Source of the DNA: Aalborgiella sp031424795
GTDB lineage: Bacteria; Pseudomonadota; Gammaproteobacteria; Burkholderiales; Burkholderiaceae_C
Direction of reading: 5' to 3'
Assembly (NCBI GenBank): GCA_031424795.1
Contig: JANPIC010000099.1
Span: 1-24,888, forward strand
DNA: 24,888 bases
Shown in pieces: positions 1 to 8,320 of this stretch (the stretch's first letter is position 1; each line of letters opens with the position of its first letter). The notes below the pieces were generated by a model, which worked only from the letters and a program-made list of their open reading frames with translations, did no database searches and had not been told where the DNA came from. The position numbers were made by a program, and so were the translations under genes.

Positions 1-205
1 TGTCCCAGCGCACTGCGACGTCTGAGCCACCAGAGCTACCGGATGAGGGGGGAACGCTCATGGTCAGGTAGCTGTCGCTGGGTTTGTGGGCCTGGGCAGG
101 GGTTGATGCCAATGATGTCAAAAATAATAGCACCATAGGCAGTAAATACGCCGGCTTTAGTGCTTTTTTGATCTTAAAAGTGATGGTTTGAGTGAATTTG
201 GACAT
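1..205 (-). CDS. HupE/UreJ-like exported or membrane protein, N-terminal part only (cut by window edge)
   Basis: Sixty-eight codons can be read leftward from the ATG at 205-203 before the window ends. The product opens with a basic segment (MSKFTQTITFKIKK), a hydrophobic stretch (about residues 19-33) and a likely signal peptidase site after residue 39 (TPAQA before HKPSDSYLTM). A mature N-terminus beginning HKPSDSYL is one I know from HupE/UreJ-type membrane proteins of Burkholderiales; the diagnostic transmembrane part lies outside the window, so the family call is tentative. The start ATG shares one base with the stop of the TPR gene (TAATG), which indicates translational coupling and a common transcript. 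Codons about 13-29, which form most of the hydrophobic core, coincide with a copy of the dispersed repeat described at 121-170. Confidence 0.72.
   Translation of the reverse strand, partial: MSKFTQTITFKIKKALKPAYLLPMVLLFLTSLASTPAQAHKPSDSYLTMSVPPSSGSSGGSDVAVRWD
121..170 (-). repeat. Dispersed Comamonadaceae-type repeat, copy 1 (translated within a signal peptide)
   Basis: Read on the minus strand this holds GCCGGCGTATTTACTGCC followed by a GCTATTATTTTTGA end, matching the core of the copies at 1461 and 8321 with a few changes. It is the only copy read right through as amino acids: it encodes KPAYLLPMVLLFL of the signal peptide. Confidence 0.7.
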
Positions 206-1422
206 TACTTCACCCCCGCCAACTTCGCCAAGCCAGCGGCAAGTTCGGTTAAATGCGCGTCCTCATACTTGTTTTGCTTGAGCCAATTCAGCGCTGGCTC
301 TGCCGCTGCTGCGTTGTTGGCGGCCAGGGCGGTGCGCAGCAGCACTTCGGCATCACGCGGTTCTTTTTGCAGCTTGTAGTTGTTGACAGCCAAGGTGAGT
401 GCTTTTTTCGTGTTGTTTTCAATGTCCAGCTCAAAGCGGGCGGCTTCCTGCTCATGCAGACGGTCGCCGCGTTTGGCGGCTTCGACAAAACGGTCGCGCA
501 GGGCGCTGGCCCAATCGGCCGCTTTTTTATGGTTGACGGCTTTGCCCGCCAAGGCCAGGCGCAGCAGCAAAATGTCAGAGCGCTCCCAGTCCGCCAGCAG
601 CGCAATCACCGCTTCAGGCTTCTTTTGTTGCAGCAAAAAATCGGCGTACGCACCGAGTAAAAACTGGTCCGTCACGCCCAATTTCAAAGCCCGCTTGAAG
701 TAAGCATCAGCGTCGTCAAAGCGTTTCAATCGAATCGCCATCTCGGCCAAACGGGTCAACTCCCAAAGCATCAGTTCAGGTGCGGCTTTAACCTCTGCGT
801 TCTGGTCGGCTTTAACCGCAGCATTCAGCGTGTCAAAAGCACTCTGTAACCCTGCCGTCCCGCCCGAATGCGCCAATACGTATTGGCTGCAGCCGGTGAC
901 AAAAAGTGGCGTGGTCAGCGGCTTTAACGCCTCGCACTCGGCCTGCGCCTTGGGGTAATTGGCCTGCACCATGTGAATAGCAGAGCGCCAAGCCATAGGG
1001 TCGGGCGATTTGGGGTCAGCCAGGCTTGCTTTGTCCAAACTGCTCAATGCACCGTCAAAATTGTGGCTGTACTGCTGCAACATGCCTTTGATTTGCCAAT
1101 AAGCGGCGTTAGATGCTGGCGCGGCTTTATCCAGCGGAGTGAGCGCCGCAGACGCATACCCCACATACCGCGGGTCGCCCTGCGCCATAGACAAGTCAAA
1201 GTACCGCCGCGCAATTTCAATCCGCAGCGCCACGTCATCCGGCTTGGCCTCCAGCTGCTTGCGCAGGGACTGCAAGCGCCGCGCCGACGGGTCAGTTGCA
1301 CTCAGCGGCAGGCGCTCAACCACGTCGCTGTCATTGGCGGGGGTGAACGGGGCGGCTTGGGTGGCTAAGCTTGCGAACAGGCAAATGAGGGCTGCGAAAG
1401 CGGGAATTAACGGTCGAAACAT
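205..1422 (-). CDS. Secreted tetratricopeptide-repeat (TPR) protein
   Basis: A 405-residue protein with an N-terminal signal peptide (hydrophobic residues 4-20, probable cleavage after residue 23, Gln-Ala before Ala-Pro-Phe), so it is probably periplasmic. The rest is alpha-helical and Ala/Leu-rich with TPR-like units, for example the stretches containing DVALRIEIARRYFDLSMAQG, FDGALSSLDKASLADPKSPD, FDDADAYFKRALKLG and DAEVLLRTALAANN. TPR proteins act as protein-binding scaffolds; no enzymatic motif is visible. It runs into the HupE-like gene through a TAATG overlap, so the two products probably function together. The DUF853 ATPase gene lies upstream on the same strand, 91 bases away, with a repeat copy between. 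The partner and substrate are unknown. Confidence 0.85.
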   Translation of the reverse strand: MFRPLIPAFAALICLFASLATQAAPFTPANDSDVVERLPLSATDPSARRLQSLRKQLEAKPDDVALRIEIARRYFDLSMAQGDPRYVGYASAALTPLDKAAPASNAAYWQIKGMLQQYSHNFDGALSSLDKASLADPKSPDPMAWRSAIHMVQANYPKAQAECEALKPLTTPLFVTGCSQYVLAHSGGTAGLQSAFDTLNAAVKADQNAEVKAAPELMLWELTRLAEMAIRLKRFDDADAYFKRALKLGVTDQFLLGAYADFLLQQKKPEAVIALLADWERSDILLLRLALAGKAVNHKKAADWASALRDRFVEAAKRGDRLHEQEAARFELDIENNTKKALTLAVNNYKLQKEPRDAEVLLRTALAANNAAAAEPALNWLKQNKYEDAHLTELAAGLAKLAGVK

Positions 1423-1460
1423 GGGAAATCGTTCAAAAGTGTCAAAAAAGTGGTAAAAAA

Positions 1461-1510
1461 TGACTCTAGCCGGCGTATTTATTACCTAAGCTGCTATGAA
1501 ATAAATAGTG
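1461..1510 (+). repeat. Dispersed repeat, copy 2
   Basis: CTCTAGCCGGCGTATTTATT followed by ACCTAAGCTGCTATGAAATA and AATAGT. It sits between the TPR gene and the DUF853 ATPase gene and is nearly identical to copy 3 at 8321. The 3' end can form a short CTAT...ATAG stem. Confidence 0.85.
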
Positions 1511-1513
1511 AAA

Positions 1514-3040
1514 TCAACGTTTCCCCCCAAAAATCCCCCCCAACACCCCACGAATAATCTGCCTGCCCACTGAGCTGCCAATCGTCCGCACGGCGGACTT
1601 GACCATGGTTTGGGCTAATCCGTCGTGAATGCCACCGCGTGGGCCGGTTTTGCCGAAGAGGACGTCGTTGATACCGCCCATGATGCCTGCGTCTTTATCG
1701 TCAGCGTCGGCTTTTGAGGCAGCTTTGCCAGCGGGGGTGTCAAGCCGTTCGGTGGCGCGGTCTTTGATTTTCTCGTAGGCAGATTCACGGTCTATGGTTT
1801 TTTCATACGCACCTGCAACGATGGAATTGGCCTGCAGGGCTTTGCGTTGTTCCGGTGTGATGGGGCCGATTTTGGAGGCGGGGGGGAGGACGTAGACGCG
1901 CTCGGTCACGCTGGGGCGGCCTTTTTCATCTAGGAAGCTGACCAGGGCTTCGCCGACTTCTAGCTCGGTGATGGCCGTCAAAATGTCGATTTTCGGGTTT
2001 TGCCGCATGGTGCTGGCCGTTGCTTTGACGGCCTCTTGGTCGCGCGGGGTGTAGGCGCGCAGGGCGTGCTGCACGCGGTTGCCGAGCTGGGCGAGGACGG
2101 AGTCGGGGATGTCCAGCGGGTTTTGCGTCACAAAATAGACGCCCACGCCTTTGGAACGCACCAGCCGCACGACGAGTTCAATCCGTTCCAGCAGCACTTT
2201 GGGCGCATCGGCGAAGAGCAAATGGGCTTCGTCGAAGAAAAACACCAGTTTGGGCTGATCCAGATCGCCCACTTCAGGCAGGGTTTCAAAGAGTTCGCTC
2301 AGCATCCACAGCAAAAACGTGGCGTACAGGCGGGGCGAGGTGAGCAGTTTGTCTGCCGCCAGCACGTTGATGATGCCTTTGCCGCTGGAATCCGTCTGCA
2401 TGAAATCGGCGATATTGAGCATGGGCTCGCCAAAGAACTTGTCGCCGCCTTGCGCCTCAGTTTGCAGCAAACCGCGCTGAATCGCGCCTATGCTGGCGGG
2501 GCTGATGTTGCCGTAAGAGGTGGTGTAGTCGCTCGCGTTGTCGCCAATGGCTTGGCACATGGCGCGCAGGTCTTTCATGTCCAACAGCAGCATGCCTTGG
2601 TCATCGGCGATTTTGAAGACCAGTTGCAGCACGCCGGCCTGCGTTTCGTTCAAATTCAGCATGCGGCTGAGCAACAACGGGCCCAAATCGCTGATGGTGG
2701 CGCGAACGGGGTGGCCTGATTCGCCAAACACGTCCCACAGCGTGGTGGGGAAGGCTTGGAAATCGGGCGTGGCGATGCCGCGTTCTTGGATGACTTTGGC
2801 CAGTTTCTCCCCAAAACCACCGACTTGCGAGATACCGGACAAATCGCCTTTGACGTCCGCCATGAACACTGGCACGCCGAGTTTTGAGAAACCCTCTGCC
2901 ATCGTCTGTAGGGTGATGGTTTTGCCCGTACCTGTCGCGCCCGTGATCAAACCGTGGCGATTGGCCTTGTCTGGGCGTAAAAAGCACTGGATGTTGCCAT
3001 CGGCGTTGGTTTTTTGGGCGATTAGGATGGGTTCGGACAT
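1514..3040 (-). CDS. HerA/FtsK-superfamily ATPase, DUF853 (YjgR-like)
   Basis: A 508-residue P-loop ATPase. Walker A is GATGTGKT at residues 34-41, placed after a short N-terminal beta segment as in the DUF853/YjgR family, and Walker B is LVFFFDEAH at 265-273. DUF853 proteins are related to HerA and FtsK-type DNA-pumping ATPases and are usually annotated as helicases, but their cellular role is not established. The Gly-rich C-terminus (containing GIMGGINDVLFGKTG and a GGIFGGKR end) is characteristic of the family, and the length is normal. The ATG is preceded by GAGGTG seven bases upstream, a good ribosome-binding site. The gene is divergent from yebC, with 114 bases between the two starts. 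Confidence 0.9.
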   Translation of the reverse strand: MSEPILIAQKTNADGNIQCFLRPDKANRHGLITGATGTGKTITLQTMAEGFSKLGVPVFMADVKGDLSGISQVGGFGEKLAKVIQERGIATPDFQAFPTTLWDVFGESGHPVRATISDLGPLLLSRMLNLNETQAGVLQLVFKIADDQGMLLLDMKDLRAMCQAIGDNASDYTTSYGNISPASIGAIQRGLLQTEAQGGDKFFGEPMLNIADFMQTDSSGKGIINVLAADKLLTSPRLYATFLLWMLSELFETLPEVGDLDQPKLVFFFDEAHLLFADAPKVLLERIELVVRLVRSKGVGVYFVTQNPLDIPDSVLAQLGNRVQHALRAYTPRDQEAVKATASTMRQNPKIDILTAITELEVGEALVSFLDEKGRPSVTERVYVLPPASKIGPITPEQRKALQANSIVAGAYEKTIDRESAYEKIKDRATERLDTPAGKAASKADADDKDAGIMGGINDVLFGKTGPRGGIHDGLAQTMVKSAVRTIGSSVGRQIIRGVLGGIFGGKR

Positions 3041-3154
3041 GTAACACCTCTATAGAGATACAAAGAGAATGGAAAAGCGATATTGAAAAAGTACAATCAA
3101 AGCATAGCTTAAACGTAAAAATCAGAGAATACAGAGAAAAAAGAGATACAGAAC

Positions 3155-3877
3155 ATGGCCGGTCACAGTAAATGGGCAAATATTCAGCACCGCAAGGGGC
3201 GTCAAGACGAAAAGCGTCAGCGCATCTGGACGCGGGTGATGCGCGAAATCATGGTGGCGGCGCGTTTGGGTGGCGGCGATATGAGTGCCAATCCGCGTCT
3301 GCGCTTGGCTATAGAGAAAGCCAAAGCGGCCAATATGCCCGCTGAAAACGTCAAACGCGGTGTTGACAAAGCCACCGGCAACCTGGAAGGCGTGAATTAC
3401 ATCGAAATCCGCTACGAAGGCTACGGCATTGGCGGCGCGGCGATTATTGTCGACTGCATGACCGACAACCGCTTTCGCACCGTGGCCGCCGTGCGCAACG
3501 CTTTCAGCCGCTACGGTGGCACCATGGGCGCAGAGGGCGCGGTGGCGTTCCAGTTCAAGCACTGCGGTCAACTGATTTTTGCACCGGGCACAGACGAAGA
3601 CAAGCTCATGGAAGCGGCTTTGGACGCGGGTGCAGAAGACGTGATCACCGATGACGATGGCGCGATTGAGGTTTTGACCGCCTACCCAGAATTTGAAGCC
3701 GTGAAAAACGCGCTGGAAGCGGCAGGTTTTAAAGCGGAAGTGGCCGAAATCACCATGCGTGCGGACAACACAGTTGCGTTGACCGGTGAAGACACCGCCA
3801 AAATGCAAAAGCTGCTGGATGTGCTGGAAGATTTGGACGATACGCAAGAAGTGTTTCATAACGCCGAGCTATCTTAA
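3155..3877 (+). CDS. yebC: YebC/PmpR-family (TACO1) transcription/translation factor
   Basis: 240 residues with the hallmark N-terminus MAGHSKWANIQHRKGRQD, followed by acidic alpha/beta domains including the conserved ENVKRGVDKATG and YEGYGIGG segments. Length and architecture are normal. The family has been described as DNA-binding regulators (PmpR) and as ribosome-associated factors that help translate difficult stretches such as polyproline runs. In betaproteobacteria the gene commonly precedes purD, as here, where the gap to purD is 68 bases with no evident terminator. A weak AGAG element lies about ten bases before the ATG. Confidence 0.96.
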   Translation: MAGHSKWANIQHRKGRQDEKRQRIWTRVMREIMVAARLGGGDMSANPRLRLAIEKAKAANMPAENVKRGVDKATGNLEGVNYIEIRYEGYGIGGAAIIVDCMTDNRFRTVAAVRNAFSRYGGTMGAEGAVAFQFKHCGQLIFAPGTDEDKLMEAALDAGAEDVITDDDGAIEVLTAYPEFEAVKNALEAAGFKAEVAEITMRADNTVALTGEDTAKMQKLLDVLEDLDDTQEVFHNAELS

Positions 3878-3945
3878 TAAATGGAATAAATAAAGCGAAT
3901 AAGCAGAGTTTTAGAGATTAAATAGAAGAGTAAAAATAGGTATTT

Positions 3946-5292
3946 ATGAATCAAGTCGTTAAGAAGAATGCGTTAGTCAATGTGTTGGTCATCGGTGGTG
4001 GCGGGCGTGAGCATGCGCTGGCTTGGAAGCTGGCGCAGTCCAACCGCGTGCACAAAGTCTTTGTCGCGCCAGGCAATGGCGGTACGGCTTTGGACAGCCG
4101 TATGGAGAACATCAACATCACTGAACCCAGCGAATTGCTTGCCTGGGCGGCTACAAATGATATAGCGTTAACCCTGGTAGGGCCTGAGCAACCTTTAGCC
4201 GCTGGCGTGGTTGATTTGTTCCGCAGCAAAGGCATGCGCATCTTTGGCCCCACGGCTGCCGCCGCGCAATTGGAAAGCTCCAAAGCTTTCTCCAAAGCCT
4301 TTATGCGCCGCCACGGCATTCCCACGGCGGATTACGACACGTTTACTGACCCTGTAGCCGCCCACGCGTTTGTCGACAGGTTGGGTGCGCCCATTGTGGT
4401 CAAGGCCGATGGTTTGGCCGCAGGTAAAGGCGTGGTCGTGGCGATGGACATCGCTGAGGCGCATGCGGCGATTGACTTTATGTTGGTTGACAACACCTTG
4501 GGTGTTACTCACAACAGCGGCGGTGCGCGGGTCATCATCGAGCAATTTCTAACTGGCGAAGAAGCCAGTTTCATCGTCATGTGCGATGGCAAAAACGTGG
4601 CAGTCATGGCCACTTCGCAAGACCACAAGCGCTTGCAGGATGGCGATTTGGGCCCGAACACCGGTGGCATGGGCGCGTATTCGCCAGCACCCATCGTCAC
4701 ACCCGACGTCTACAACCGTGCCATGCGCGAGGTGATTTTCCCGACCATCAAAGGTATGGCAGAAGATGGCATTCCGTTCACCGGCTTTTTGTATGCAGGT
4801 TTGATGATTGAAACCGAAGGCGCGAACAAAGGCCAGATCAAAACCCTAGAGTTCAACTGCCGCATGGGCGACCCCGAAACGCAACCCATCATGATGCGTT
4901 TGAAGTCAGATTTTTACGATGTGCTGTGGGCAGCGACCGAGCCAGGATCCCACGGGAAACTGGACACCATTGAGCTGGAGTGGGACAGACGCACCGCACT
5001 TGGTGTGGTGATGGCGGCAGAGGGCTACCCCATGTCGCCACGCAAGGGCGATGTCATTTCTGGTTTGCCGGGCAAAGACTCGTCGGTTGGCGATGACGCT
5101 GTCGTTTTCCACGCTGGCACAGCGGCCAAAGACGGCCACACTGTCACATCCGGCGGCCGTGTGTTGTGCGTCACCGTGTTGGCTGAAACCGTCAAAAACG
5201 CGCAGCAACGCGCTTACGAAGTCGCGCAGGATATTGGCTTTGCAGGCGTTCAATACCGCAAAGACATTGGGCACAAGGCTATCAAGTCTTGA
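3946..5292 (+). CDS. purD: Phosphoribosylamine-glycine ligase (GAR synthetase)
   Basis: Catalyses ATP-dependent joining of glycine to 5-phosphoribosylamine, the second step of de novo purine synthesis, in the cytoplasm. The 448-residue product shows the N-terminal domain (VLVIGGGGREHALAWKLAQS), the ATP-grasp domain (KADGLAAGKGVVVA; HKRLQDGDLGPNTGGMGAYS) and the metal-binding segment EFNCRMGDPETQP, where the family usually has Phe at the Met position. The ATG at 3946 gives about twelve residues before the usual VLVIGGGG start; an internal GTG just before VLVIGG is an alternative. The gene is full length with no frameshift. Confidence 0.96.
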   Translation: MNQVVKKNALVNVLVIGGGGREHALAWKLAQSNRVHKVFVAPGNGGTALDSRMENINITEPSELLAWAATNDIALTLVGPEQPLAAGVVDLFRSKGMRIFGPTAAAAQLESSKAFSKAFMRRHGIPTADYDTFTDPVAAHAFVDRLGAPIVVKADGLAAGKGVVVAMDIAEAHAAIDFMLVDNTLGVTHNSGGARVIIEQFLTGEEASFIVMCDGKNVAVMATSQDHKRLQDGDLGPNTGGMGAYSPAPIVTPDVYNRAMREVIFPTIKGMAEDGIPFTGFLYAGLMIETEGANKGQIKTLEFNCRMGDPETQPIMMRLKSDFYDVLWAATEPGSHGKLDTIELEWDRRTALGVVMAAEGYPMSPRKGDVISGLPGKDSSVGDDAVVFHAGTAAKDGHTVTSGGRVLCVTVLAETVKNAQQRAYEVAQDIGFAGVQYRKDIGHKAIKS

Positions 5293-5315
5293 ATTAAATA
5301 AATCGTAACTGCCTC

Positions 5316-5957
5316 TTGAGCGATTTCGCCAAACCCCATGTTTTTCAATACCAAGGCAGTTGGTTGGCCAGCCGCATCTTGACGTTGATGGGGTGGCGAG
5401 TGCAGTTTGATGGTTTTCCTACCTTGCAAGGCGTTGCCGTGGTGTACCCGCACACCAGCAATTGGGACTTTCCGCTGATGGTGGTCGTGAAGTGGGCGAT
5501 TGGCGTGCAAGTGATGTTTTGGGGCAAAGACAAGCTGTTTAAAGTGCCCTTTTTAGGCGCTTGGATGCGATTGATTGGCGGCGTGCCCGTTAACCGAACT
5601 GCGCCTGGTGGCGTGGTCGGGCAGGCGGTACAAATTTTTGAAGAGCACAAACAAGCACAGAAGTATTTTTGGCTGGGCCTTGCGCCTGAGGGAACGCGCA
5701 AGCTGATTCCTGGCTGGCGCAGCGGTTTCTACCAAACAGCGTATCAATCCAAGGTGCCTTTGTGCATTGTCAAGCTAGACTATAAAAAACGCGAAGTCAG
5801 CGCCACAGATTTTGTGATGTTGACGGGTGACGAAAAGCAAGATATGGCACGAATAGCTACGATTTACCAAGGAGTGCAAGGCTTGTACCCTGAGCTGGCT
5901 GCGCCTGTGCAAATACTAGACCCTAAAATTGCGCGCCAAGACACTGTTGTGCATTAA
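5316..5957 (+). CDS. PlsC-type 1-acyl-glycerol-3-phosphate/lysophospholipid acyltransferase family protein
   Basis: A 213-residue acyltransferase-fold protein. The catalytic HX4D motif is HTSNWD (His46, Asp51) and the phosphate-binding EGTR motif is at 125-128 (APEGTRK). The spacing and the HTSNWDFP wording fit the branch seen between purD and hemF in related bacteria, whose exact lipid substrate is not known. It is probably a peripheral inner-membrane enzyme of phospholipid or lipid A metabolism. The start is TTG at 5316: an in-frame stop lies at 5295, no ATG occurs before residue 25, and residues upstream of the first hydrophobic helix are needed. The gene lies 23 bases after purD and 2 bases before hemF, so it is in one operon. 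Confidence 0.88.
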   Translation: MSDFAKPHVFQYQGSWLASRILTLMGWRVQFDGFPTLQGVAVVYPHTSNWDFPLMVVVKWAIGVQVMFWGKDKLFKVPFLGAWMRLIGGVPVNRTAPGGVVGQAVQIFEEHKQAQKYFWLGLAPEGTRKLIPGWRSGFYQTAYQSKVPLCIVKLDYKKREVSATDFVMLTGDEKQDMARIATIYQGVQGLYPELAAPVQILDPKIARQDTVVH

Positions 5958-5959
5958 AA

Positions 5960-6913
5960 ATGACTTCTCATACTTCAACTGCAACTTCTCCTTTAACATC
6001 GCCGCAAGTCGTTAAAGACTATTTATTGGGCTTACAAGCCAGTATCACATCAGCTATCGCTGCGTTTGAGGTCAGCAGCGGCAAAAGCTTCGTCGTTGAC
6101 TACTGGAAAAAAGCGGCTGATGAGCCTTTGCAGGGCGAAGGCATCACGCAAATTTTGGAAGGTGGTGAGGTGTTTGAGCGCGCGGGTTGCGGCTTTTCGC
6201 ATGTGCGCGGCGCAAAATTACCGCCATCCGCCACGCAGCATAGGCCAGAGCTGGCCGGTGCGCCGTTTGAGGCCATGGGTGTGTCGCTGGTTTTCCACCC
6301 CCGTAACCCTTATGTGCCCACCGTGCACATGAATGTACGCATGTTGGCGGCAACCTTGCCCGGGAAAGACCCAGTCTGTTGGTTTGGCGGCGGCATGGAT
6401 TTAACGCCGTACTACGGCTTTGAAGAAGACGCCGTGCATTTTCACCAAACCTGCAAAACCGCATTAACGCCGTTTGGTGACGACAAATACCCCAAGTTCA
6501 AAACCTGGTGCGACGAGTATTTTTATCTGAAACACCGGCAAGAGCAGCGCGGCGTGGGTGGCGTGTTTTTTGACGATTTCTCAGAGCTGGGTTTTGAACA
6601 GAGTTTTGCGATGATGCAGTCTGTCGGCGCGTCGTTGCTGGACGCGTATTTGCCCATCGTCAACCGCCGCAAAGACATGCCCTACACCGAGCGTGAGCGC
6701 GAGTTTCAGCTGTATCGCCGTGGTCGGTATGTGGAATTCAACCTCGTGTGGGACAGGGGCACGCACTTTGGCTTGCAGTCGGGTGGGCGTACGGAGTCGA
6801 TCTTGCTGTCCATGCCGCCGCTGGCGAGTTGGTCTTACCAGCGGCCGATTGAAGTGGGAACGGCTGAAGCCAAGCTCTATACTGATTTTTTGCCCAGAAA
6901 AGATTGGCTTTGA
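5960..6913 (+). CDS. hemF: Oxygen-dependent coproporphyrinogen III oxidase
   Basis: Aerobic oxidative decarboxylation of coproporphyrinogen III to protoporphyrinogen IX in heme synthesis; a soluble homodimer. The 317 residues include every family signature: HPRNPYVPTVHMNVRML, WFGGGMDLTPYYGFEEDAVH, KHRQEQRGVGGVFFDDF and RGRYVEFNLVWDRGTHFGLQ, the last ending in SGGRTESILLSMPP. It has a modest Ser/Thr-rich N-terminal extension relative to the E. coli enzyme. The ATG is two bases after the acyltransferase stop, and its own stop overlaps the nadD start. Its presence implies heme synthesis under oxygen. Confidence 0.97.
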   Translation: MTSHTSTATSPLTSPQVVKDYLLGLQASITSAIAAFEVSSGKSFVVDYWKKAADEPLQGEGITQILEGGEVFERAGCGFSHVRGAKLPPSATQHRPELAGAPFEAMGVSLVFHPRNPYVPTVHMNVRMLAATLPGKDPVCWFGGGMDLTPYYGFEEDAVHFHQTCKTALTPFGDDKYPKFKTWCDEYFYLKHRQEQRGVGGVFFDDFSELGFEQSFAMMQSVGASLLDAYLPIVNRRKDMPYTEREREFQLYRRGRYVEFNLVWDRGTHFGLQSGGRTESILLSMPPLASWSYQRPIEVGTAEAKLYTDFLPRKDWL

Positions 6914-7515
6914 ACAATAAAATTCAAAAACGCATCGGCATGTACGGCGGCGCGTTTGACCCGCCGCACAACGCACATGTGGCTTTGGCACAAGCCGCCG
7001 TTGAACAACTGGGTTTGGATACCTTGCACGTTATCCCCACCGGCCATGCTTGGCACAAAGCGCAGCAGCTGACTTTGGGGTTCCATCGGCTAGAAATGGC
7101 GGAGAAGGCGTTTGGCCATATACCCCATGTTTTTGTCGATCAACGCGAGGTTTTACGCACAGGGGCCACCTATTCCTTGGACACTTTGCGCGAGTTGCAA
7201 GCTGAAAATCCAGATGCGCAGCTTTACTTGGTGATGGGCGCGGACCAGGCGGTGGCACTGCCAACTTGGAGTCATTTTGGCGAAATTGCCAAGCTCGCTA
7301 TAATATGCGTAGCCGATCGTTCAAATACTACGGGTAATATAAGTTATATATCTACTTTGAATAGCCTCAACTGCCGAGCCGTTCACATCGAATTGCCAAT
7401 CATGCCTGAGAGCGCTACGGACGTTAGGGATCTGGTTTTGCACCAAAAACCTGTCAACCATTTGTTACCCAGCTCAGTCGTTGCCTACATTGAGGCGCAT
7501 CGTCTCTACAAGTAA
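6910..7515 (+). CDS. nadD: Nicotinate-nucleotide adenylyltransferase
   Basis: Transfers AMP from ATP to nicotinate mononucleotide in NAD synthesis. The nucleotidyltransferase signature is GGAFDPPHNAH, with HNAH in place of the textbook HxGH; Ala here is common in this bacterial group. Further landmarks are LVMGADQAVALPTW and, near the C-terminus, PESATDVRDL, equivalent to the ISSTxxR motif. I chose TTG at 6910, which overlaps the hemF stop as TTGA and has AGAAAAGA about eight bases upstream; TTG at 6904 and ATG at 6940 are alternatives. The stretch at 7300-7370 is AT-rich compared with its surroundings but in frame. nadD-rsfS-rlmH is a widely conserved cluster, which supports the call. Confidence 0.93.
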   Translation: MNNKIQKRIGMYGGAFDPPHNAHVALAQAAVEQLGLDTLHVIPTGHAWHKAQQLTLGFHRLEMAEKAFGHIPHVFVDQREVLRTGATYSLDTLRELQAENPDAQLYLVMGADQAVALPTWSHFGEIAKLAIICVADRSNTTGNISYISTLNSLNCRAVHIELPIMPESATDVRDLVLHQKPVNHLLPSSVVAYIEAHRLYK

Positions 7516-7548
7516 TATTTACAGTAATTTAATTAGAAAAACACTCGC

Positions 7549-8286
7549 ATGACCACAACTACTTCAGACAGCGCCGCCAAAAAAGACATCCAAAAACTCC
7601 AACGCATCATCGTCGATGCGCTTGAGGATGTCAAAGCCCAAGAAATTGTGGTGTTTGACACCGAGAAGCAAACGGCATTGTTTGAGCGCGTGATGATAGC
7701 CTCCGGCACGTCCAACCGCCAAACCCGCGCTTTGGCCATGAGCGTGCGCGATGCGGTCAACAAAGCCGGTTTCGGCAAGCCCCGTGTTGAAGGCGAAGAC
7801 AACGGCGAGTGGATCATCGTTGACTGTGGCTCCGCCGTCGTCCACGTCATGCAACCCGCCATTCGCAGCTACTACCATTTGGAAGAGTTGTGGGGAGATA
7901 TCCCAGTGCGCTTGAAGTTTGGTTCTGAAAAAGTAGCTGCTAAAACGGCTGCAAAAACATCGGCCAAGACACCCGCCAAGAAACTCACAGCGACGCAAGA
8001 AGCCATGATTCAAATCGATAAAGGTGACAAAGCTGAGAAGCCAATGACGCTTAAACGCTCCAACGCCGCCAAAACCGGCGTGGCAGAAGCCTTCCCGTCC
8101 AAAGCGGCAATCAAGAAAGAAGCGGCGATCAAATCAACCAAAGCTGCGGCAGCCAAGAAAATAGCCGCTAAAACCCCAGCCGCTAAGAAAGCCGCAGCAA
8201 AGACAACTGCTAAAGCAGCTCCAGCGGTCAAAAAAGCAGCAGCTAAAAAAGCGCCTGCGAAGAAAGTGGCCGCTAAAAAGGCGTAA
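7549..8286 (+). CDS. rsfS: Ribosomal silencing factor RsfS with long Lys/Ala-rich C-terminal tail
   Basis: Residues 1 to about 120 are the RsfS/Iojap domain (KIVVFDT-like segment, IIVDCGSAVVHVMQPAIRSYYHLEELWGDIPVRLKFG), which binds ribosomal protein L14 (uL14) and blocks subunit joining during starvation. The remaining half, about 125 residues, is a low-complexity basic tail of AAKK/PAKK-type units, interrupted by a short less biased segment (about residues 148-182, TATQEAMIQIDKGDKAEKPM onward). Typical RsfS is only 105-150 residues. The tail resembles histone H1-like and AlgP-like DNA- or RNA-binding tails, so an extra nucleic-acid contact on the ribosome is plausible but is inference. The gene lies between nadD and rlmH. 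Confidence 0.93.
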   Translation: MTTTTSDSAAKKDIQKLQRIIVDALEDVKAQEIVVFDTEKQTALFERVMIASGTSNRQTRALAMSVRDAVNKAGFGKPRVEGEDNGEWIIVDCGSAVVHVMQPAIRSYYHLEELWGDIPVRLKFGSEKVAAKTAAKTSAKTPAKKLTATQEAMIQIDKGDKAEKPMTLKRSNAAKTGVAEAFPSKAAIKKEAAIKSTKAAAAKKIAAKTPAAKKAAAKTTAKAAPAVKKAAAKKAPAKKVAAKKA

Positions 8287-8320
8287 AAAAGGCGAAAACG
8301 TCGATTAGATGTCAATTTAA

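Noticed and set aside
2000..2719. 239-codon open frame on the plus strand opposite the DUF853 ATPase
   Set aside because: The product is His/Gln/Gly-rich and domainless, a typical mirror of a GC-biased gene.
3122..3859. 245-codon open frame on the minus strand opposite yebC
   Set aside because: It is antisense to a certain gene, its product is His/Phe/Arg/Val-rich with no recognisable domain, and it arises from the codon bias of yebC.
7290..7375. Possible AT-rich insertion within nadD
   Set aside because: The stretch is in frame and the flanking SATDVR motif is intact. The AT-rich bases do not match the repeat core, so ordinary divergence is sufficient.
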